Assembly (NCBI GenBank): GCA_951813045.1 | Contig: CATOTF010000002.1 | Coordinates: 3,286,001-3,350,000, forward strand | Source of the DNA: an uncultured Rhizobiaceae bacterium | GTDB lineage: Bacteria > Pseudomonadota > Alphaproteobacteria > Rhizobiales > Rhizobiaceae | DNA length: 64,000 nucleotides | Direction of reading: 5' to 3' | In this document: positions 26,822 to 34,816 of the stretch, in pieces | Position numbering within the stretch: the first letter of the stretch is position 1 | How the letters are laid out: the number at the start of each line of letters is the position of its first letter | Translations under genes and position numbers: made by a program | The notes under the pieces: model-generated | The model's input: only the letters and a program-made list of their open reading frames with translations | The model's database searches: none | What the model was told of the DNA's origin: nothing

Positions 26822-27478
26822 TCATCTTCGCATCGACTGAGCGAGTCGATCCCAATCACGGTCAACCCGTCCGGCAACCCTATTTCTATTGTTAGTTCCA
26901 AGTACGCCCGGGTGAGCAACGCAGTGGATCATAGTGTTTGTAAACTTAAATGAGGAGGCGATAGCATCATCCATTTTTGGTGAACCTCTCAATCCCACTG
27001 CGCGCATTAAGGCTTTGAATGTTTGAAGTCCGAGACAAACCGCAATTTTTGGACACACAATCTCGATCTCCTTGAGTGTGAAACGTTTTGCACAATCGAC
27101 CATATCGTTCATCTGAATATTAGCAGACGCGTTGCCGGATTTCACGTATGGGAACAGGTTTGTTAGGTAACATTCTGATCGAGTCACTCCCAAATGTCGC
27201 TCCAGCAATTGGTTAAGATTCTGATTGGTCGGCAGGTTCGGATTGAATCCCAAATGAGCCGTAGTTTGATCGGGAGGGTTTTGGCTCAGGTGGTCACAGC
27301 TCGACCAGTCCTGCCCGATAATCATAATGTCTGTATCTATGTTACAGCCTGACTTGGTCCAAGGACTAATGTGGTCGCATTCATATAAACCATTGTGAAA
27401 GTCGCCAATGCAGGCATAACCTTCAATTCTGGTGTACCGACGCTGCAGGGCGAGCGCTTTCAAGGATTCCTGTTTCAT
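26822..27478 (-). CDS. Uracil-DNA glycosylase superfamily protein
   Basis: 218 residues. Motifs of the UDG fold in order: DIMIIGQDWSS (water-activating loop), ECYLTNLFPYVKSG, VCPKIAVCLGLQTFK and the C-terminal HCVAHPGVLGTNNRNR (H-P-x DNA-intercalation loop). An N-terminal cysteine/histidine stretch (CIGDFHNGLYECDHISPW) precedes it. The start at 27478 places AGGAG six bases ahead. The active-site loop (GQDW) differs from Family 1 GQDPY, so substrate may be another base or modified DNA. Neighbour of a nuclease-like protein in a genomic island. Confidence 0.7.
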   Translation of the reverse strand: MKQESLKALALQRRYTRIEGYACIGDFHNGLYECDHISPWTKSGCNIDTDIMIIGQDWSSCDHLSQNPPDQTTAHLGFNPNLPTNQNLNQLLERHLGVTRSECYLTNLFPYVKSGNASANIQMNDMVDCAKRFTLKEIEIVCPKIAVCLGLQTFKALMRAVGLRGSPKMDDAIASSFKFTNTMIHCVAHPGVLGTNNRNRVAGRVDRDWDRLAQSMRR

Positions 27479-27730
27479 GCCCATCTCCTACACATTGGGG
27501 GTAGATAGAACCTTAACGAGCGTTCAGATGTGTTTGTTCGACACTCTGACAAATCACAGTTTTGGCACTTGGCAGCTATTCATCGAACGACATACTTATG
27601 GGCGACGTAGAGTGCCAATACGGGCAGTTCAGTTATGGTCGGATTGTCAATCCCAGCCTAAAATGGGTCTTGATCCCGGAGTAAAATTGGCCAGATTTTG
27701 GGACGTTTGTGTTTTTGATCTGGTTTAGTG

Positions 27731-28507
27731 TCAGTTGATTTGAACAGATTTTTGTTTTCGGCTCTGGTGCAACCTGTAGCTTTCACCATTCATCTCCAGG
27801 ATGTGGACGTGGTGTGTCAGCCGGTCGAGTATTGCGCCCGTTAGGCGTTCTGATCCGAAGACCTCTGTCCATTCGTCGAATGGTAGATTGGATGTGATGA
27901 TGATGGAACCGCGTTCATACCGTTGGCTGATTACTTCGAACAGCAACTCCGCCCCGGTTTTGGAGAGAGGGACGAAGCCCAGTTCGTCAATGATCAGCAG
28001 GTCTTGAGCTGCCAGTTGTTTTTGATGCCGTTGCAAGCGACGTTCATCAACGGCCTCGATCATCTCATGAACCAGTGCAGCAGCCGTGGTGAAGCGGACT
28101 TTCATCCCCTTTTGGCAGGCAGCCAGTCCAAGGCCGAGGGCAACATGGGTTTTGCCGGTTCCACTTGGTCCTAACGCGATGATGTTTTGGCGTTTCGCAG
28201 CGTACTCGCAACGGGCCAGTTCCATCACGAGCACCTTGTTCACTGACGGGATCGTTTTGAAGTCAAAGCTGTCGAGGCTCTTGGTTGCCGGGAACTTCGC
28301 AGCTTTGATGCGTCGCTCCACCATTCGGCGCTCACGTTCAATCAGCTCCAACTCACATAACCGCAGGAGATATTGGACATGATCCTTATTCTCAGCGGCA
28401 CATTGTTGGGCCTGTTTGGTATATTCACTCTGGAAGGTTGGCAGCCGAAGTTTGGTCAGATGATGTTTGAGTAGAACTTGCGGTGTATCGGTAACAGTGT
28501 CGTTCAT
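27731..28507 (-). CDS. istB: IS21-family helper ATPase IstB (copy B)
   Basis: 258 residues, identical to copy A: Walker A ALGPSGTGKTH, Walker B LLIIDELGF. Overlaps istA by four bases. Confidence 0.95.
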   Translation of the reverse strand: MNDTVTDTPQVLLKHHLTKLRLPTFQSEYTKQAQQCAAENKDHVQYLLRLCELELIERERRMVERRIKAAKFPATKSLDSFDFKTIPSVNKVLVMELARCEYAAKRQNIIALGPSGTGKTHVALGLGLAACQKGMKVRFTTAAALVHEMIEAVDERRLQRHQKQLAAQDLLIIDELGFVPLSKTGAELLFEVISQRYERGSIIITSNLPFDEWTEVFGSERLTGAILDRLTHHVHILEMNGESYRLHQSRKQKSVQIN

Positions 28508-30003
28508 GCTGCCGCCTCCGACAACAGCACGGCATAGCTGGCAGGTTTTGTCGTCTCGACCACCGCTTTGGGCAAATAGGGGTAGATGTCGAGATCAAGC
28601 CTGGGCGGTCGCCGCTCGATCCGGCACAGAATAAGGTGCTTGATCGCATCATAGCCAATGGCACCCAGATCCAAAGCTTGTTGGATTGCGGCGTGAACGT
28701 GCTCCAGCTCAAAAGTTTCCAGCAGACGCAGGATCTGAACATACTCGCGTTTTCCCGCCTTACCCATGCGGGCTTCTAATAAACGATGAAGGATCGCAAA
28801 TGCATCGGGTAAACCCCAGCCTTGCAATGGTGCCGCCTGATCGAGAGCACCTACCTTTTGTTCCAGCAAGGGCAGATAGTGAAGCGGGTCGAAGATCATG
28901 TCTGCCTTCTCATAAGACCGACGATGGCGGGCAATAATCTCGGTTCCACTGCCAATCACAACCTCATGGATGTAACCGCGAACCTGAACCTCATGATGGG
29001 CAAAGGCGACAGGAACGGAGTAATCATTATTGCGGTAGCGGATCATCGAGATTGACGTTGCCCGCGTGCTAAACTTTTCACACGCGTCGTATGGCGTTGG
29101 GGGCAATGCCATCAGCGCGTCCAGGTCTCTCAGCAATCGTTCACCAATACTCTCACCATGTCCGCGAACAACATCATCCTGACGCTTCAGGCAGCATTCT
29201 TCCAACCAGGCGTTCAAGGCATCAAAGCTGTCGAACCGTGGGGCTGGGATGAGAAAGTTCCTGCGACCGTAACCAATGACGCCTTCGACATTCCCTTTAT
29301 CATTGCCTTTGCCAGGGCGACCAAACTTATCCTCAAACAGATAGTGCGATTGTAGCTCTGAGAAAGTTCTCGTGCGTATCCGTTTGCCACCGCCCAGGAT
29401 CTTTGCAACTGCAATCACGGTGTTGTCGTAGAGCATCGACAACGGCACACCGCCGAAGAAAGCAAACGCAGCATTGTGACCGTCACAGAAGGCTTCTGTT
29501 GTTTCCGCCGGATACGCCTTCATGAAGAACGCATCCGAATGCGGCAACGATATAGCGATGTAATGCAGCTTGCGTTCGACACCGTCGATCACGCCGAACG
29601 TCTCACCAAAATCGACCTGAGCATGGCCGGGCGCGTGAACCAGAGGAACAAACACCTCCTGGGTTCGTCTTTGCTTCTCACGCACATAATCAGTGACAAT
29701 GGTGATCCCGCCAGTGAACCCGTGCTCATCCCGTAACCGCGCATGAATACGCTTGGCTGTGTGCCGTTGCTTTTTGATGACCTTTTTGTCGTCTTTCAGG
29801 ATCTGATCAATTATCCCAACAAACGGATCCAACTTCGGGCGAACAGGCGCGGTCGTTCTTTGATAACCGGGCGGAACCGAGTGCTTCAGGATCTTCGCCA
29901 CGGTTTTGCGATCAATCCCGAACAAACGGGCCACCTCGCTATTGTTCTTCCCATCCACATGGCACGCTCGACGCACCCGACTATACAAATCCACAGAATA
30001 CAT
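28504..30003 (-). CDS. istA: IS21-family transposase IstA (copy B)
   Basis: Identical protein to copy A, with HTH and DDE core intact (HAQVDFGE, LYDNTVIA, NDKGNVEG). Start at ATG 30003; GTG at 30012 is the alternative. The element appears fully functional. Confidence 0.95.
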   Translation of the reverse strand: MYSVDLYSRVRRACHVDGKNNSEVARLFGIDRKTVAKILKHSVPPGYQRTTAPVRPKLDPFVGIIDQILKDDKKVIKKQRHTAKRIHARLRDEHGFTGGITIVTDYVREKQRRTQEVFVPLVHAPGHAQVDFGETFGVIDGVERKLHYIAISLPHSDAFFMKAYPAETTEAFCDGHNAAFAFFGGVPLSMLYDNTVIAVAKILGGGKRIRTRTFSELQSHYLFEDKFGRPGKGNDKGNVEGVIGYGRRNFLIPAPRFDSFDALNAWLEECCLKRQDDVVRGHGESIGERLLRDLDALMALPPTPYDACEKFSTRATSISMIRYRNNDYSVPVAFAHHEVQVRGYIHEVVIGSGTEIIARHRRSYEKADMIFDPLHYLPLLEQKVGALDQAAPLQGWGLPDAFAILHRLLEARMGKAGKREYVQILRLLETFELEHVHAAIQQALDLGAIGYDAIKHLILCRIERRPPRLDLDIYPYLPKAVVETTKPASYAVLLSEAAA

Positions 30004-30112
30004 CTTCCCCACCTAATACTCACAAGCACAAGGTGTCAGAGTGCGGAATTTTACTCCGCGACGGTCAGATTACCCAACCATTTCTGTGGTCATTTTGTCT
30101 CCGGGATTCACA

Positions 30113-30449
30113 CCAGGGCCTTGAGCAGTCGGTACACTGAGCTTTCCGATACAAAATAGGCCTTCGTGTCTGTGAATGTCACAGCCAGTTCACGAGGAGA
30201 CAGTTCCGGTTGATCAAGGGCCAGATCAATGATCTGTGCCCGTATATTTTCTGGCACGCGGTTCCAGGCTCTGTTGGGACCAGAACGTTTGTCTTCCAAT
30301 CCTGTCTCACCCAATCGCTGATACAAATCATACCAGCGATAAAAAGTTGGCCGTGAGACGCCAAGCTTATCAAGTGTCACCTTGGCTGGCAGATGTGATT
30401 GTTCAACAATTCGGATGATTTCCAGTTTCTCAGATGCTGGGTATCTCAT
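30113..30449 (-). pseudogene. IS3-family OrfB, N-terminal fragment
   Basis: About 112 N-terminal residues (HTH-like: KLEIIRIVEQSHLPAKVTLD, GVSRPTFYRWYDLY) up to YRLLKAL, then IS21 sequence. The DDE catalytic domain is missing, so the fragment is inactive. Confidence 0.9.
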
Positions 30450-30820
30450 TCGATATCCTCCCCATCCGCGATCATGCTTTTTTTAAGAAGACGGTTTTCC
30501 AGCGTGAGATCTGCCACGCATTCCTTCAGATCACGGGCTTCACGGCGCAGACCTTTGACCTCATCGGTGGAAGCCTCACGCACTATATCGCCTGACAGAC
30601 GCTTTTTACCGGCCTCCATAAACTCCTTCGACCATTTGTAGTACATGCTTTCAGCAAGACCTTCACGGCGGCACAGTTCAGCTATGCTGTCTTCACCGCG
30701 CAAGCCATCAAGCACAATGCGGATCTTTTCCTCCGCACTATACTGACGGCGGGTCTTGCGTTTGATGGTTCGGATCAATTTCTCTGAACCTGATCCTTGG
30801 GTTCCTGATTTATGTCTCAT
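30446..30820 (-). CDS. IS3-family OrfA (fragment copy)
   Basis: About 124 residues, starting at ATG 30820 with GGAG five bases ahead. HTH (SAEEKIRIVLDGLRGEDSIAE) and a C-terminal coiled region (GLRREARDLKECVADLTLEN). It differs from the other copy by one visible change, Arg for His, in KTRRQYSAEEK. It overlaps orfB by four bases. Without OrfB it can only act as a regulator. Confidence 0.9.
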   Translation of the reverse strand: MRHKSGTQGSGSEKLIRTIKRKTRRQYSAEEKIRIVLDGLRGEDSIAELCRREGLAESMYYKWSKEFMEAGKKRLSGDIVREASTDEVKGLRREARDLKECVADLTLENRLLKKSMIADGEDIE

Positions 30821-30904
30821 CTTCGCTCCATAAGGGCTACGATGAACCAAAATCATCTCTTAAGAAAAATCAAACCTCTGTCTCATGAATGCTGACGGGG
30901 AACA

Positions 30905-31311
30905 CCCTTGCCACGCAATAATGAATGGCCGCAATTGAGAAATCCTCCGAGTACCGATCCATTTGGCGAACGGCCGCTTCTCTAATTGAGTGTTCAGGTC
31001 AAGCTCTTTTCCTTCGTTTTTCTTTAGGGTCTTGTACTCATCCGGGTCACGCTTCTCTTCGCAGTCTTTTTGATGCGCTTATGGCACCGCTGCACGCATG
31101 TGTCGGATTGGTAGTGGAGAGCCCCGCTTACCCACGCGCTTCAAGTTGCGCAGCAGCCATATTCGGCTTCATCCACGAACCTCGTCCGGTGAGGACGACC
31201 CCGTTCAGAACTGTGTTGGTCGTTTAAATCATGCATTGACCTCCACTTTGTCTGAACGGAATTCTGTTCCATCTGCCCACATACGGTGCAGCAGAACGGC
31301 TAACTTATCAC
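30905..31311. other. IS debris between the IS3 fragment and the HupE-like gene
   Basis: About 400 bases with no intact gene. The right end carries an IS110-like transposase remnant (31229-31305). The preceding sequence is GC-mixed with broken frames and is probably more transposon debris. Confidence 0.45.
31229..31305 (-). pseudogene. IS110-like transposase C-terminal remnant
   Basis: Minus frame reads KLAVLLHRMWADGTEFRSDK and ends in a stop at 31229. LAVLLHRMW.DGTEF is a typical C-terminal end of IS110/IS1111 transposases. The upstream rest is replaced by the HupE-like gene fragment, marking another junction. Confidence 0.55.
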
Positions 31312-31794
31312 ATGAGGGACGTCGCCCTCTATGTAAGCCTCTTTGCCATCGGCCATTCCATTACCATTCTCTTGGGCGTTTGGTACGGCTGGGGCATCAA
31401 CGCCTATATTATTGACGCGATCATCGGGCTTTCGGTGGTATACAAAGCGCTTGATAACCTCGGCGCATTTCAAAAATGGTTCGGGTTCCAGCCCAACACC
31501 AAAGCTGCGACGCTGATCTTCGGCCTGTTCCATGGCACAGGTTTGGCGTCCAAAATCCTTGAATACAAGATCGCCGACGACGGCCTGATGACCAACCTTC
31601 TAGCCTTCAACGTTGGCGTCGAATTTGGACAACTTCTCGCGCTTTTCGTGATCTTGATAGTCATGGGGTATTGGCGTCGAAGCCCTAACTTTATGCGTCA
31701 AGCCAACTACGCAAACATCATCATGGTCTTTCTTGGCCTCTTGCTGACATACCAACAAATCACCGGCTATCTTGGCCTACATGCTCACGCCTAA
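31312..31794 (+). pseudogene. HupE/UreJ-2 family membrane protein, 5' truncated
   Basis: 160 visible residues with about four membrane helices (SLFAIGHSITILLGVWYG, LIFGLFHGTGLASKIL, FVILIVMGYW, NIIMVFLGLLLTYQQ). The H-S-I-T and G-x-x-H-G-x-G patterns fit HupE/UreJ-type metal permease-like proteins. Full members begin with a further helix carrying G-x-D-H; that part is missing because the gene starts at the IS debris. It is followed 16 bases later by the membrane-anchor gene. It may still be translated from ATG 31312, but likely non-functional. Confidence 0.7.
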
Positions 31795-31810
31795 AGGATT
31801 GGAAAAAACA

Positions 31811-32416
31811 ATGAACAACGCACCAAAGCCCAATATCGAAGACTTACCTTCCAAGGCACAATTAGGCCGTTCAACAATCATCGCGGGCATCGGAGCCGTA
31901 GCCATTGGCGTCATGGTTTACCTGCCGGCCGAATACGGAAAGGACCCCACAGGCGTAGGTAGTGTGCTTGGTCTAACGCAGATGGGTGTAATCAAACAAC
32001 AGCTTGCAGCGGAAGACGAGATACAGCATGGCTCGGACAAATCTTCATCGCTGATTGACAGTGTCCTTGGCATTTTTACCTCTGCTGCTCATGCGCAGGA
32101 AGCATGGAAGGACGAGACTACCTTCACTCTTGAACCGGGTGCCTCCTTCGAAATCAAAGCCACCATGGAAAAGGGGGCCACGCTCAACTACGTATGGGTG
32201 GCAACGGGAGGTCGCATCAACTTCGATCTCCATGCCCATTCTGGCAGTGAAAAGGTGACCTACGAAAAGGGGCGCGGAAAGACATCTGGTAAAGGAAGTT
32301 TTGAAACACCTTTCGCCGGAGATCACGGCTGGTTCTGGCGCAATCGAGATAATGTTGACGTGACTGTTAAACTGCAACTGCTCGGCGACTACAGCGAGAT
32401 TGTTCGAAGCAAGTGA
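31811..32416 (+). CDS. Transmembrane anchor protein of metal islands
   Basis: 201 residues from ATG 31811 (MNNAPKPNIEDLPSKAQLGR). One N-terminal helix (STIIAGIGAVAIGVMVYLPA) anchors a periplasmic domain with FTLEPGASFEIKATMEKGAT, NFDLHAHSGSEKVTY and GDHGWFWRN. Proteins of this type accompany HupE/UreJ-like genes in metal-resistance regions; their biochemical role is not established. Ends before a strong hairpin. Confidence 0.7.
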   Translation: MNNAPKPNIEDLPSKAQLGRSTIIAGIGAVAIGVMVYLPAEYGKDPTGVGSVLGLTQMGVIKQQLAAEDEIQHGSDKSSSLIDSVLGIFTSAAHAQEAWKDETTFTLEPGASFEIKATMEKGATLNYVWVATGGRINFDLHAHSGSEKVTYEKGRGKTSGKGSFETPFAGDHGWFWRNRDNVDVTVKLQLLGDYSEIVRSK

Positions 32417-32424
32417 CAGTATTA

Positions 32425-32460
32425 TTTGGCCACCCGTGCATAAAGTTGCGGGCGGCCAAA
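32425..32460 (+). terminator. Hairpin terminator
   Basis: Stem TTTGGCC-a-CCCG pairs with CGGG-c-GGCCAAA around a 12-base loop, eight bases after the preceding stop codon. No long T run follows, so it may act with flanking sequence. Confidence 0.55.
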
Positions 32461-32545
32461 TGAGCAACCGGCTGAGTCTAAAGCTGACATTCGTGGACAA
32501 CAGAAAGTCGGTTGTTACGAGCTCTGGGCCGACTTCGTCCATTGG

Positions 32546-32697
32546 CTAACTAAGTTTCGCCTTATCAGCCAAACCCTTCAAATTTGCATCGATGATTTTG
32601 CCCATCATCATTTTCATCAAAGTTTTCCCCATCAGCCATCCAAGGGGGCCGTATTTGACACGGCAGTCAACGGTCCATGTGACCAACGAGCCTCTCG
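32546..32697 (-). pseudogene. SRPBCC-family protein, C-terminal fragment
   Basis: Minus frame reads GSLVTWTVDCRVKYGPLGWL then MGKTLMKMMMGKI and ANLKGLADKAKLS before a stop at 32546. VTW...KYGPLGWL is the end of an SRPBCC (START-like) domain. The N-terminal two thirds are missing; the sequence passes into a WYL fragment on the other strand. Confidence 0.6.
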
Positions 32698-32852
32698 CTT
32701 TGGTCGCATGGTGCGAGAAGAAAGAGGACTATCGGCACTTCAAGACTGAAAGGGTTCAGGAGTTGAAAGTGCTAGGGAAAAAATATCCAGGTCGACGGGC
32801 TGCGTTGCTAAAAGGATGGGACGAGGCCACAACGCGGAGTGATCGAAGCTGA
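32677..32852 (+). pseudogene. WYL-domain regulator, C-terminal fragment
   Basis: Plus frame reads LALVAWCEKKEDYRHFKTER then VQELKVLGKKYPGRR, stopping at 32852. L.AWCE...DYRHF..ER is the C-terminal WYL-domain signature of YafY/DeoR-like regulators. The HTH half is absent. It meets the oppositely oriented SRPBCC fragment head to head, so a breakpoint lies near 32680-32700. Confidence 0.55.
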
Positions 32853-33002
32853 CATTGGTTTAGCAGCACCGCCATATCAGAAGGGCTGATTCCCGACCTG
32901 AGAAACTCGTAGGGCAAATTCCAGTAGAGGTTGGCATGGCGGACATACTTACTTTGCAGGCAAATTCAACTGTCCTCGTTGCGACGAGTTAAGTTGCCAT
33001 GT
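32853..33002. other. Short non-coding stretch
   Basis: 150 bases between the WYL fragment and the next gene; nothing recognisable. Confidence 0.4.
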
Positions 33003-33572
33003 TCAATGCATCGGATTGCCGGATGCAATTGCCAAATGATGAGCCTGATGGTGAGCTCCAGTAGCCATTAATCCAAAAAAGCCGAGTCCTAGAATTTTGC
33101 TCCCTGCACGATCATCAACGGGTAAAATAGTGAGCTCTGCTCCATCGTTCAGCACACGACCACTCGCAGACCATTGAGCCATCTTGTTTAGCTCGCGAGC
33201 ATGTGCGGGCACCATACTTTGTAGCGCACGAACGGTTTCGCCCATGCCGGTTGCTACAAATCGGATGCTTTGTTCCACCTGCATCACTTTAACTTTCGCT
33301 GAAAGCGTCAGTGCATTCATGTCCACGAGATGATTGCGAAGGGCTTTGATGTTTACCTTCGACCAATCGGTGTTGGGGTCGGCTTCGAGCAGACGTACGA
33401 TCTCAGCAATTGCAGCGAAGGCTGCCTGACCGTTTTCTACAGGCATTGAACCAGACGAGTGCGACCCATGAACTTTCCCTGCTGAATGGTTCCCGGATTG
33501 GGCGAAAACAGTGCCGACGATGAATCCCACTGAAAGCAGGATCAATGAGACCAAGATGTTTCGAAAATTCAT
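33003..33572 (-). CDS. Exported His/Met-rich protein of the copper island
   Basis: 189 residues from ATG 33572 (AGGAGG ten bases ahead). N-terminal signal/anchor (ILVSLILLSVGFIVGTVFAQ), then a His/Ser segment (SGNHSAGKVHGSHSSGSM) and a mostly helical domain with DMNALTLSAKVKVMQVEQSI. The C-terminus is His-rich (GAHHQAHHLAIASGNPMH), suited to metal binding. No named family recognised. Divergent from a Crp/Fnr-type regulator with a palindrome between them, so probably controlled by it. Confidence 0.7.
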   Translation of the reverse strand: MNFRNILVSLILLSVGFIVGTVFAQSGNHSAGKVHGSHSSGSMPVENGQAAFAAIAEIVRLLEADPNTDWSKVNIKALRNHLVDMNALTLSAKVKVMQVEQSIRFVATGMGETVRALQSMVPAHARELNKMAQWSASGRVLNDGAELTILPVDDRAGSKILGLGFFGLMATGAHHQAHHLAIASGNPMH

Positions 33573-33620
33573 GATGAAGTATCCTCCTGACGATCTCATA
33601 GGACAAGTGCGGTTGTTTAA

Positions 33621-33638
33621 ATATGATTTCAATCATAT
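33621..33638. promoter_or_regulatory. 18-base palindrome resembling an FNR/CRP-type site
   Basis: ATATGATTTCAATCATAT is a perfect dyad with core TGAT-N4-ATCA, matching the Crp/Fnr half-site pattern. It lies ten bases before the start of the Crp/Fnr-type gene and 49 bases before the divergent exported protein, suggesting autorepression and control of both. Confidence 0.6.
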
Positions 33639-33647
33639 AAATTGCAC

Positions 33648-34220
33648 ATGTTACCCTCTCCATTTTCAAAGCTACCTGACAACGCAATCTCACAACTGGA
33701 AATCAGTTCAGGAGACGTATTATTCCGAGTTGGTGAAACGCCAACTGGGTTCTATTTTTTGTCGAGTGGCGAGATGCACCTGCTTCGCTACACGGAGATC
33801 GGAGATGCAATTCCAATTCATCGCGCATTTTCAGGTCAATGCTTCGCCGAGGCGTCATTGTTCTCAAAGGCATACCATTGTGATGCAGTGGCCCAGCGCG
33901 ATTGTGAGCTGGCCAGAATGGATCGTATTCAAACGTTGAAGTTTATGGAGGCTGACTCTCTTTTTGCACGTAATGTCTCAGCTTATCTCGCCCAGCAGGT
34001 GCAGGACTATCGAAGAATTTTGGAGTTACGCTCTATCCGCTCAGCTCAAGAAAGGGTTCTTGCTGCAATCGCGGAGGGTTGGATGAAGGGCAACATCATG
34101 TCATTTGCAGGACAAATTGGACTGACGCATGAAGCTGCCTATCGAGCGCTTTCAGCATTGGTGAAAACCGGTAAACTGGTGAAACCAAGAAGAGGGCAAT
34201 ATCAATTATCAAAACCTTGA
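33648..34220 (+). CDS. Crp/Fnr-family regulator without FNR cysteine cluster
   Basis: 190 residues from ATG 33648. Cyclic-nucleotide-binding-like beta domain (ISSGDVLFRVGETPTGFYFL, AFSGQCFAEASLF) followed by a long helix and a winged HTH (MSFAGQIGLTHEAAYRALSA). It lacks an N-terminal cysteine cluster and the E-T-V-S-R recognition helix of FNR. The signal is unknown; by context, copper or redox. Likely regulates the divergent exported protein through the palindrome at 33621. Confidence 0.8.
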   Translation: MLPSPFSKLPDNAISQLEISSGDVLFRVGETPTGFYFLSSGEMHLLRYTEIGDAIPIHRAFSGQCFAEASLFSKAYHCDAVAQRDCELARMDRIQTLKFMEADSLFARNVSAYLAQQVQDYRRILELRSIRSAQERVLAAIAEGWMKGNIMSFAGQIGLTHEAAYRALSALVKTGKLVKPRRGQYQLSKP

Positions 34221-34302
34221 GCAGCCAGTGGCTTACTAAAACGAGTTTGAATTGCGAGTTATCAAACAAACCATCATGTTATTGAAAATGGAGGCATTAC
34301 CA

Positions 34303-34659
34303 ATGTTCGAAACTATCCGAAGATCATTGTTTATGGTCTTGTGGTTAGGGTTGATGACCATCGGCGCGCATGCAGGCAGCGGATCTTTCGTGGGAGTGGA
34401 AGGCGAAAGTGTCCGCGGAATAGCGACGGTGACATCAAGTTCCGTGAAACTCTCTTCGAATTTCAAATCGAGCAGCGGTCCGGACCTGTATGTTTATCTC
34501 GGCAACAAGCGACCATCAAAAATCATCGCTCGACTTCGAAGGCTTTCCGGCAGTCAAACTTATGCACTTCCCAAGGGCGTCGATATTTCAAAATACTCAG
34601 CCGTTTATATTCACTGCAAACGCTATAACCACACCTATGGGAGAGCCCGGCTACGCTGA
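34303..34659 (+). CDS. Exported DM13-domain protein
   Basis: 118 residues from ATG 34303 behind GGAGG. A signal peptide (LFMVLWLGLMTIGAHA) precedes a DM13-like domain: GSFVGVEGESVRGIATV, SSGPDLYVYLGN, and a C-terminal YSAVYIHCKRYNHTYGRARL with a single Cys. DM13 domains are proposed to take part in extracytoplasmic redox chemistry. Periplasmic; in the copper island this fits a redox or metal role. Function not proven. Confidence 0.7.
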   Translation: MFETIRRSLFMVLWLGLMTIGAHAGSGSFVGVEGESVRGIATVTSSSVKLSSNFKSSSGPDLYVYLGNKRPSKIIARLRRLSGSQTYALPKGVDISKYSAVYIHCKRYNHTYGRARLR

Positions 34660-34660
34660 G

Positions 34661-34816
34661 TTATCGGAGCGTCCAAATTATCCAGATTCCGACCCCCGCA
34701 AGAATGTCGTAGGCTGCGCAAAATGGAATATACCAATTTGGCATCTTCAGTTTGAACGGATGACGAGCGACAAAGTTTACGCCTGACTCAGCGTTCTGAC
34801 CTGAAGCATCAGTCAT
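34661..34816 (-). CDS. 51-residue membrane protein coupled to the glutaredoxin-MauE gene
   Basis: The ATG at 34816 overlaps the stop of the upstream gene as ATGA, a classic coupling arrangement. The polar N-terminus (MTDASGQNAES) is followed by RHPFKLKMPNWYIPFCAAYD and one hydrophobic C-terminal helix (ILAGVGIWIIWTL). It has a single Cys. It may be a partner of the MauE-like protein. No family recognised. Confidence 0.5.
   Translation of the reverse strand: MTDASGQNAESGVNFVARHPFKLKMPNWYIPFCAAYDILAGVGIWIIWTLR

Larger units (their letters stand above)
27645..30112 (-). mobile_element. IS21-family element, copy B (2468 bp, reverse)
   Basis: Bounded by TGTCAATCCC at 27645 and GGGATTCACA ending at 30112, the exact ends of copy A in reverse. 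Flanks GGAT-side and CCAG-side do not form a direct repeat. Its istA-side end lies inside an IS3-family element (30113-30904), and the missing half of that element is not at the other end. Confidence 0.93.
30113..30904 (-). mobile_element. IS3-family element, 792-base fragment
   Basis: Nearly identical to the right-hand part of the complete element at 47462-48970. The terminal end TGTTCCCCGTCAGC (reading inward from 30904) is intact; the other end is cut at 30112/30113 by IS21 copy B within orfB. The missing 700 or so bases are absent from the other flank of the IS21. Confidence 0.9.

Noticed and set aside
18295-27644. Right attachment site repeating the tRNA 3' end
   Set aside because: No second copy of the T-arm/acceptor sequence was found by eye in the window.
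31098-31415. 105-codon plus-strand frame spanning the IS debris
   Set aside because: Crosses an IS remnant and the HupE-like gene in the wrong frame; random composition.
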